Of a stretch of 64,000 bases of DNA, positions 52,276-61,111 are shown piece by piece. The position numbers and the translations under genes were made by a program. The stretch's first letter is position 1, and each line of letters opens with the position of its first letter. The notes under the pieces were generated by a model that saw nothing but the letters and a program-made list of their open reading frames with translations, was not told where the DNA came from and did not search any database. The stretch comes from Prinia subflava (lineage: Eukaryota > Chordata > Aves > Passeriformes > Cisticolidae): positions 57,675,775 through 57,739,774 of the forward strand of contig NC_086283.1 in NCBI RefSeq assembly GCF_021018805.1, in the 5' to 3' direction.

Positions 52276-55200
52276 TGAGATCCTCCATGTGTTCATTCAT
52301 GGGTCTGTTCTGCATGTCGCCAAAGTCATGTTTTTGTGGTCTTCTGAAGAATAAAATGAAGTGTGTAACCAGGCCTGGGAGAAGGCTCAAACCTATTGTC
52401 GATATGTATTTCTCACTGATGTTATTGAAGGAGCTATTTTAAGGTGGCATACTTGTAGAAGACTTATTCCTGAAAGTGTCAGGTATCTCTTGCTTTTCTG
52501 ATGCCGAAGAACTGGTATTCGGACAAATGTCAGAAGGTGATTACATCTGTAGGTTTGCTATGAAATGAAATGAAAGCTTTAACACTGATGTTCCATGTCC
52601 TTGGGGTGCACAAGCCTGTGACACTGGAAGTTCACACCAAAGGAAATTTTTTTGTATTCTTTATATGTACCCGAAGAAGTTTCCTTTCAGCAGTTGATCT
52701 GCTTACATCACTACTTCCCTTCAGTCTTCCCCTTTCATGTATGATGTATACTTTTTTCCTCTAATTCAACTGAATCCTAGAACATATTACAAGAAAAAAC
52801 TGAATACCAGTTTCCGGTAACATTTTCCATACTCCTCTTCCAGGTTTAATACCCAAATGGTTTGAACCTGAGCCAAAATAAGCAATGTCATAATAAGCAA
52901 CATCGTAATAAAGCATAACAAGCTTTGGCAGGGAAGTTTGTAAGATTGCATGTATCCTATCAATCCCAAGAATTCAAGTCTGACCTAATAGCACTAACCT
53001 ACACACATCCTGAAATTGTTAAATAAATGTGCTGATTGTCTGCTTCTGTTAGCAATAAAAAATGTAGTACAGGAAGCTTACATACATAGATTTTTAAAAG
53101 TTCTAGCCAAGATAACTAGATAATTTTATAAATTCTTAGAAATGTCTGAGCTAACTTTATAAAACTCCTTTCACTAAGACTGGACTATAAGACTTGCACA
53201 GTTTTAGTGGCCCTCAAACAACAATGAAATCAAGAAAGTTGTCTCCCATGGCAAGACTGACATTGGAGCAGGAGATGAGGTAATTCCAAGCACTTACTCA
53301 AATCTAGTTTAAGCACAAGCAGTTACAATTATAATGGACTGGAGCCTTTTCTTAAAAACTATTGTGCAAATTGCAAGAATCAGCAGTTGAGCACTGTGCA
53401 CTCTCTTAATCACCAGCACTGTGAAAACGTATCACAGACGTCACCAGTTTCAAGGAAAGTGGCTTTCCCCATATGCAGTGGCCTTAACAAGATAGAGCTA
53501 CAATTAAGATTTTTGTCTGTAAGTTTCTGATCTTTCAAGTCCTTTGGCCTGGCAACAATTTCTGTGTCATGTATGGAGAGAAGACTGAGCAGTCTTGATG
53601 AGCTTTATGTTAATGAAGCCTTTGCAGTGTGTTCTTAGGGATGTGTAAGGCAGAGCCATTCCTGGGAACCAGCCCCTGCTATAAACCAGCCCCTTTTGCA
53701 CATAAATGTTATTTCGGGCTGGTTGTACATGAGGGGTATTCACTCTCCATGTTACTGCTGTCTCTTGCTAAGCTTGAGTGATTCTGAAGACCTATGAGGC
53801 GAAGACAGGTGCAGCATGGAAAGAGAACATGGAAGTGGGTGGCTTATTTCCCCATTTTCCAATGCAGTTCCCTGATATTTAATGTAGGGTTTGATGTTTG
53901 GCTACGCCACTGATCAAACTGAGGAATATATGCCCTTAACAGTGCTCCTGGCACACAAGCTCACTGCAAGCATAAGGGCTCTGGAATGGAATGGAACATG
54001 GCTCTGGGTCAGACGAGGTGGGAAAACACAGGTTGGTAAGAGATGCACCAACTGTAAGGGTAAGAAACAACAGAAATAATTTACCCTGTCTGCTACTATA
54101 TTAGAATTTATGTTTGTCAGAAATGGTGCTGTTATTCTCATGTTCCAAGGTGCTGTGAGTTTCATAAGGTATGTTTGTATATAGCACATGTGTTTGTTTA
54201 AACTGTTCTATCAGTGTCTCAGCAGGTCTCTTCAAAGCAATGCTTGTATTTTCCTTGTTTTCCCCTGGAGATAAGGAACATTAACAAATTACCAACAATT
54301 AATTTGTGTTTTTTTCTGAATAATTACCAGCTGCTGACAGCTGTGTTGCTGTGGATCAGTGGATTAGCCACTGTAAGAGCCTACTGTATGAGCGATACAC
54401 TTTGGTTGTTTCAAAGACAGTAAGTTCTCTGTTTTCTGGGCTGTGAAACCTGCAGGACAGGAAAGGCAAAACATACATGTGGCATTTGTAGTACAGCCAA
54501 GAGTTTTAGTCTTAATTTCCGTTATTTGTTGTGGATCAAGTGCCCTGAGTTATATTGCTGCTGTTGTTGCAATACAACATGGATTGTGTCTCTGCCTCTT
54601 GTTAGGAGTGTACAGAACATGTCCACAGGCTGATTTATGATGTATCTATTCAAGCATGTTTGAAGAGTAGGAAAGAAGAGAGATGCTGTAGTCTGTAAGA
54701 AACCAGGTACTAAGGATGGAGCAATCCATGTGCATAAAAGCCGTGTAGAAGGGAGTAAAGGATACAGCCTACCATATGATCTACAGTTGTTCATTTTAGC
54801 AGGGCTCTCCAAAATTTATTTTGGCTTTACTTTGCTGATCCACAATTTGAAGTTATGTTAACCTAGCAAACCAGATTGATTAGCATCACCTGCTAAAATC
54901 ATGGGATTTTGTAGCTTTCTTTTTGTTATTTTACTTCTCTGTGGCAATACCTGTACTATCCCATAGTTGGTAGTGTTTTTACTTTCCTACAGTGAGTTTA
55001 AGCATTGACAACAATCCATCATTTTTCATCCCATTTCCTCTCATCTCTTTATATTTAGCTGCAGAAAGTAACTGTGAGGTTCATTTCCAGATTTTAGACA
55101 CGTGCTTTTGGCTCTGAGTGTTCACTGTCCATTTTTTTCCCCTCACTAGGTCACAATGGAATACAAGGAATGTAATGGTACACTAGAGCCCATCCGAGTG

Positions 55201-57245
55201 CACACACTTGTGGTTTCAGTAAATCATGCACGTGACACACTGCTACAACAAATACAGAATGAGCTGATGGAGAAAGTTGTTTAAAAAGTCATTCCAGAGA
55301 AGTACCTTGATGAGGGCACCATTTATGATCTCCTTCCAAGTGAAAAGTTTGTAGAAGGTGGTCCTAGAGTATGATACTTTGATAAATAACAGCCTATGCA
55401 GACCTGGATTCCACCACATGCTTGTAAATGTTCTCTTGAACAGTAGTGCAATGGAATGGTATACCTTTAACCTTTAACCTTTAAAAGTCTTTGCATTTTT
55501 AAGGAAGCTTCAGTTATTTCTACTGGAGCTTTCCTACTGGACACCTGTCACTTAAACTGAACCTATACCTGCTCAGAGAGCCACATTACACATTCCTGTC
55601 TTGCTTCCAGGAAGTAGTTTGAATAAGGAAAACCCAATTCTTAAGTTACGTATTAAAATGGCTGGAAGTATATCTTCACTTCCACAGTAAAAATCAAAAC
55701 CAGAAATAAAACTCGATCTGATATCTACTCTGAAATTATTCACAAAGCTGAACAAATGTCAAGAGAGACTTAACATAATAAGTATCAATAGTCATTAGAA
55801 TTTGACATATGTTCTGCTTTCCAGATGGCACTAGATAAGAAAGCCACTGCTATGAAATTGTAAAAATTGTCTAGTTTGTGTAAAGAGCTCAAGAGGATTA
55901 AAACTATGAGGTATGCTTTTAATCACACTGAGATAAATTTCTCACTTTAATTGAGAAATAAATATTGGCTTTGCGCCCATGTTACTTATTCAGAGATTTA
56001 AAAATAGTGGATTAATGCCATTTATCCTCTTTCAGGATGGAATTTCTCAGCATTCTGGAGTTCATTTATCAACATATAGTTGCCAGCTTTACTAATCTGA
56101 CAACAGAGAGGCAGTATATCTCTCTTGATTAAGTTGGATCAACTCATACAGTTGTAGGAGGCAGACAAAATCTATGTAAGATTTTGGGACCATTATCAGA
56201 GGCACAGGAAGGAAGAAGAAAGGAGAGTAGTATCACTTCTGTTGATGCTGAACCATTAATGTGAACTGAGCTGGAATTTCTCAGTACTCTGGTGGTGACA
56301 ACATTGAGCTGCAGTTCTGTGAAGCCCCTTCTTCCCATTTAGTATGTGTATCTGGGTGAAGCTTGTTAAACTTTTAGATCGTATGTGGTCTGTTTTTGTC
56401 TCTCTAAGTTTCTTGGCCTTCTTTTAAGTGTTGCTGAGTGAAGACTTTGACAAGTAACCCAGAGAAAGTATTTAATAATTGCTGATTTGAAGGGAGCATT
56501 CTTTTTATCATGTTTGCAGTTGTTAAAAGCTGCATTGTTAAAGGTTTTCAAAAGTGACCGCAGGACAGATGGCGTAGTGCATTTCTGAAGAGTACTCCAG
56601 ACACCTAGTGAACTCTTTCATTAAGAAGTTGCATGAAAGTGTGAACACTGTGAACAGAGTTATATACATGACAAATACAAAAGAAAGCACTACTCAATAA
56701 CCTAATATGAGATTGGATGAGCTGTTGTGTCTTGTCAATAAATTTAGTTATTTGTCCTTGAGGCTGATGCTGGACCAACTGGCTGGAAGATCATTGTTGA
56801 TAAATACAAAGGCTGGGGAGCCCATGGTGAAGGTGCATTCTCTGGAAAAGATCCCTCCAAAGTTGAGTGTTCTGCAGCATATGCAGGTCGCTGGATTGCA
56901 AATCTCTTGTGAAAGCTGGTTTCTGTAGAAGAGTATTATCCTGTAAGTACAATTGTAAAAGTAACATACCAAATTCTGGAACACAAATTCTGTCTCAGAG
57001 TACGTATGATCATCACAGTCTGTCTCCAGTTTCAGAAAATCTTTTCTCATAGTAGAATGAGGCTCCAGGAATTTTTTAGGAGCTTTATGAGGGAAGCCAA
57101 AGACAACAGGCCAGGATGGTCCTGAAACAAAGACTGCATTCTCAGTAATGTTCTTCCTCCAATTCCTTTGCCATCCCAGGTCTAGGTACTTTTTTGTGTC
57201 ATCCCTGCATTTTAGGTGTTCTGCACACACTTCCACGCCCAGCAC

Positions 57246-58584
57246 CCCAGCCTGGGGTTACAGTTATGGGAGCATTTCCTAGATGTAGCTGTTCAACTTG
57301 CAACTTGCAATATGGCCATAGTGGTTGTAACTAATCTGTTTTAAACTGCACTTGAAATTACCTTAATTTCTTCCTAGTATTCTCCTCTGGTATAGGGTGT
57401 GATTAAAAGCAAAATTCTACTCTTTTAGAGTTTGAGACAAGAACAACTTTCATTAATCTTATATGCTTACACAGAAAAACAGTGCACTTCCTTGTGCATG
57501 AATTTTTCTGATAACTAAGTCAAAGAAGGGGAGAGAGGTATTTTACTGATACCTTGACACTTTCACATGAACAGAATGTGACTATTAAACAGTAATATTT
57601 GCCTAGGCAATTTGCAATACTAGTTTATACAAATACTTTTTCTGAGTAGCTGCTATGTCCTAAGTAATAATATAATATTTCCTAAGAAAGTAAAATGTAG
57701 CAGCAATCTGGCCAATGTTTTGCTGCAGAGGTGTGTTTAAAACTTTTTTCTTTCTCTATGGAGCAGAGGAGAAGCCCACTAGGTGTGATTATGATCAACA
57801 ACACAGTATCCAGACATCCCAATCAGCAACAAGACTTCTTGTTTCAAATGTTGTACATGTGTTTGACACCTGATAGTTTGCAGTTAGTCAAGAAGGGGGT
57901 AGATTAGGAATAAACCAAGCAAAATGAGTTTTGGTTAGCAAATTGTTGAGGTGTTTGGTATTTTTTTTTCCCTGAGGGAAAGAAGACAAACTTCTGGTCT
58001 CTTCATATGAGCATTTTGAGAGTAATTTTTGAACATCTACATCACTTATTTTTGAGTTAGGTTGGAATGTTGTTATTCCAGTAATTCTCAAAGTCCCTCC
58101 TTGAATACCTGAACCCATCTCTAGACAAGGAAAGAGTGATCTTTTTAACAGAAAACTATGGAGATCTCCAATACTAGCAATGAAGATAAGATGGGAAGAT
58201 AGGAGATGAAAAAAGCCAATGTCCTTTGAAGCCTTTGAAGGCTGGATTAAAGATTAACAAAAGGAAAAATGTATCAAGTGGAAATAGAAAAGTGATTTCA
58301 GCCCATTACTGCTTGTGTGCTACACTGAGACCTTGCCAGCCTTCATTGAGGCTGACAACTGAGCTGGCTCTCCTATGGATATTGTTTTCATGCTAACCAT
58401 CTCTCACAACAAAAGGAAAAAAAATGGATAATAGAGGTAACTGCGGTCTAATTAGACGTATGTTAACACCATATTATTTAGTGTTATAAAGAATTGTCAT
58501 CTTATTGGTTAAGGGCAAATGGGCATCATAATTAGCTAAGTGGAAGATAGTCATGATTAAAATAGTTTCTAAAAACCCAAAAGA
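57246..58584. other. Region expected to hold MAT exons 8-9, nothing recognised
   Basis: I looked for the final MAT motifs (an HYGTSQ-like and a GHFGRD-like segment) on the plus strand and did not see them. No other gene or repeat is apparent. Confidence 0.45.
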
Positions 58585-59049
58585 TGTAGAAGAATTTTTA
58601 GAAGAGTGAGGTCATGAATTATTGATAGGGGGTTTGAACAATCCCTGCTACCAGGAAACAGTATGAGAGTCTGTACTGTTCCTGTGCTGGTCTTGTAAAC
58701 CTTGAATTAGTAAGAAAGTAGCAATTGTAATAATTTAGTGTGCCTTTGCACGGATGCTTCCTCACGGATGCTGAATATGTGTAACAACTTGCTAGGCCTT
58801 CTCATGGATGTAGAAAACAGAATGCTATTCATAAGGTAGAACAAAAGGTAAACTAGATGCCAAAAAACATGGACCAATGAACAATCATTTAATGTATATG
58901 TATATGTACTTTTAGCCAATCACCAACTGTTTAGCTGTGCTTGCTTTCCTCTCTGTAACCTGATAAAAGGAGTATACCAGGAATAAACAGCAGAGATCAA
59001 AGCTAATCATATTGATGCCTGTTTGATGATCTGCTCCTTTCTCGCACCA
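58585..59049 (+). mobile_element. 5' LTR of a class II endogenous retrovirus
   Basis: Starts TGTAGAAG and ends near CGCACCA, immediately before a primer-binding site. A TATA motif GATAAAAGG is near 58962 and AATAAA near 58982, giving U3 of about 400 nt and a short R-U5. The 5' boundary is inferred from the TGTAG start, like that of alpharetroviral LTRs. No target duplication can be checked because the far end of the provirus is gone. Confidence 0.65.
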
Positions 59050-59052
59050 AAT

Positions 59053-59070
59053 CGGTGACCTCGATGTGAT
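59053..59070 (+). other. Retroviral primer-binding site, tRNA-Trp type
   Basis: CGGTGACCTCGATGTGAT differs at three positions, all C/T transitions, from the tRNA-Trp-complementary site used by avian alpharetroviruses. It lies directly downstream of the LTR, as expected. Confidence 0.7.
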
Positions 59071-59301
59071 GGACTGGCAGTGAGCTCCGGTGATTTTCAG
59101 CTCCGCATTCTGGAATACGAGAACGGGAGCTGAGCTCCAAACTTAGGATTACTAAGACGGGAGCTGCTGAGTGCTTCAAACTCTGGATCAGAGAGGGAAG
59201 CTGCGAGACAAGAGAGCAGAAGGACCTCATCCATTGGACATGGGAGCTGGATTCTGAGCAGGTGCACCCTCAGACTTCTGCACGGTAAAGAACTGCAAAC
59301 T

Positions 59302-60324
59302 GTGGAAGTAGACGCTGCAGTTCAGCTGCTGCAATCTATTCTCTCTAAGAGAGGGAAAGCAGCAGAAGTGAAAGGCCTTCACAATTTCGTGAAGTGGGCA
59401 TGGAAACAAGGGAGTTTCCAAGAAATTCCTTTGTTGTTTAACAGTGTCGCTTGGCAAAAATTTGAGGAATGTCTGTGGCAGATGGTGATTGAAGGAGGAA
59501 AGGTGGGGAAGCACAAAGAAAGAAGCACAAAGTTATGGGACAATTTGGAAGTTAGTGACTGAAACCTTGAAAGAATTGAAAGCAGAACAGTGTGTTGCAA
59601 TGATAGCTGCCCAGACATTGAATGTTGAGAATGTGAGTGATGAAAAGAAAAGAGGTGGACGTTTTGCAAATCTTTTTAATACTAGTGTTAAGCCTGTCAG
59701 AGGTGCTGTGCCTGAGAGTTCTGAATTACAACGTCGCGTGCAAGAACAGGGCAAGATAGACTCTGAGACTATATGCCCTGAGCAGAATTTAGAACAGAAA
59801 GCTGAACAAAATGTAGCTGGAGGAAAAATGTGTTGTGATTCTCAGCAAAGTTTTCCACAGTTGCCGTCTAGTGGATCGAGTGGTCAGTCTCCCGATGAGG
59901 TACAGCAGCAAGAGAAAGAACAAACAGATAGCATGATGAAAGAGGTTTTAAGAAAATTAAATGATCTTACGGTGGAGCAACCAAAACAAGACAACTATCA
60001 GATAGAGCCAACTGCCCCACTGTTGCCAAATTGTAAACAACAAATAAGACCTTTAAAACAAATAGATGTTCCTGAATTAAATTCTAATCAAGGACAGAGA
60101 AATTTATTGACTCAGTGGTCAGGGGTCATTCGTGATGCTATACTTGAGGGAGAATGGCAAGCGGCAACAGCCGTCACCTGTCCAGTTATAATAGACCATG
60201 TCAATCAATTAGCTGAATGGAGACCACACGATTGGAAAATTTTACAGCAAGCTAAGCAGACTGTGACTCAGCATGGTTTAAGAGCCGAAGCTTCAAAATC
60301 TATTATAACTGTTGCTATGGTTTT
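59302..60324 (+). pseudogene. Broken gag of the plus-strand endogenous retrovirus
   Basis: Gag forms the retroviral matrix, capsid and nucleocapsid. The first frame (59302-59562) looks like an N-terminal matrix domain, with NFVKWAWKQGSF; its expected start codon is GTG. The frame then changes: a second open frame, 59489 to about 60324, carries the end of matrix, a Gln/Glu-rich spacer, and the N-terminal capsid segment with LTQWSGVIRDAILEGEW and WRPHDWKILQQAKQTV. A direct repeat AAGCACAAAG 14 nt apart at about 59504-59527 coincides with the frame change. Capsid is cut off at about 60325 where a minus-strand LTR begins, so the C-terminal capsid, nucleocapsid, protease, pol and env are absent. 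The copy cannot be functional as seen. Relationship to alpha/beta-type avian ERVs rests on the primer site and the capsid pattern. Confidence 0.75.
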
Positions 60325-60644
60325 TGGACGGCACAGAAATAACAACATGACTCTCCATGATGGTAAAGATGAGAGCAAACTTTATTCTTCTAAATTCTAG
60401 TTTTATAGAGTAGTTCGGTACAAAGAACATGATTGGTTATTCAGCATCTACACCCTTTAGTAAACATTTCTTTCCAGTAAACACGTTGGAAAAACACCAC
60501 CTGCGGATGGTTTCTCACTTCCCAAGGTTTGTTTGAATTCCTCCTTTAGATTTCTCAGGCTAACATGAGAAAGTTGCTCGCCTGCCTTTCACACAGACAC
60601 TGGCAGAGCCTGAAGCCTAAGTTCAGACCAATGTCAGGCCCACA
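60325..60644 (-). mobile_element. 3' LTR of a minus-strand endogenous retrovirus
   Basis: On the minus strand it starts TGTGGGCCTGACATTGG right after a polypurine tract and ends GTGCCGTCCA, 320 nt in all. CTATAAAAC lies near 60398 and GAATAAAG near 60384. It interrupts the gag of the plus-strand provirus, so it is the younger insertion. Its partner 5' LTR must lie beyond 64000 if the element is full length. Confidence 0.78.
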
Positions 60645-60656
60645 TCTCCCCCTTTT
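60645..60656 (-). other. Polypurine tract
   Basis: AAAAGGGGGAGA on the minus strand directly abuts the LTR start. This is the usual primer for plus-strand DNA synthesis and confirms the LTR orientation. Confidence 0.78.
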
Positions 60657-61080
60657 AGTTTTTGCTGAGGGCGGCGTCTGTGTCTGTGTCCTCTCCTGCA
60701 GGGCCCTTGCAAGAGAAAAAAGACAAACATGACACCAGAAGTCCCATTAGTAATCAACCAATCACTAAATAGAACTTCCATTGGGCACCGACTTAAATGG
60801 TCAGGGAAGTTCTGTGGCATTTGGTGTTGACCCTTCATAACCATGTCCATGCACCAGCGTCAAGCTTAGCTATTTACTAATTCTAATACAGAAAAAAACA
60901 AAACATCATTAGCCTGCTCAAAAATGGCAGTCTAATTTGTCAAGATTCATCACTCTAGGAATCATCCTTTCAAATAACAAGGGCTTTTTCTGCCTTTTAG
61001 CAAAGGACAGTGGTCCTTGCATTACACCTGCAACCGCAAACTGATTTAATTTTCCAATTATTTGGACAACCTGAGTTGAC

Positions 61081-61111
<31 letters not shown>

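Larger units (their letters stand above)
46540..56942 (+). pseudogene. Unprocessed pseudogene of a methionine adenosyltransferase (MAT1A/MAT2A-like)
   Basis: MAT makes S-adenosylmethionine from methionine and ATP. Seven exons line up with vertebrate MAT exons 1-7: 46540-46594 (GFFFASESVAEGHS), 50422-50499 ([15 protein letters not shown]), 52014-52136 (CVAKTGIILLGGEIT), 53179-53279 (DYKTCTVLVALKQQ and DIGAGDE), 53888-54031 (GLMFGYATDQTEEYMPLT), 55150-55368 (PIRVHTLVVSV, EKYLDEGTIYDL) and 56763-56942 ([17 protein letters not shown]). Splice sites are GT-AG. Exons 2, 3, 5 and 6 keep lengths of 78, 123, 144 and 219 nt, the sizes of the functional family. Damage: TAA in the exon 1 frame at 46537-46539 with no usable upstream ATG; exon 4 about 12 nt short with a TGA and a frame change; TAA at 55282-55284 in exon 6; a 1-nt loss in exon 7; no recognisable exons 8-9. 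The GHPDK ATP-site motif reads GHSNK across the first junction. Retained introns exclude a retrocopy. The direct parent paralogue is unknown. Confidence 0.88.

Noticed and set aside
51830..52390. 186-codon minus-strand ORF
   Set aside because: It overlaps exon 3 of the MAT-like pseudogene and the CR1 tail at 52160-52275 on the opposite strand; no family resemblance.
46540..56942. MAT-like locus as a processed retrocopy
   Set aside because: Exons are separated by kilobases with GT-AG junctions at the family's exon boundaries, so it derives from a gene, not from an mRNA.
39165..58500. GAK expected head-to-head with TMEM175
   Set aside because: I looked for kinase-domain exons on the plus strand and saw none.
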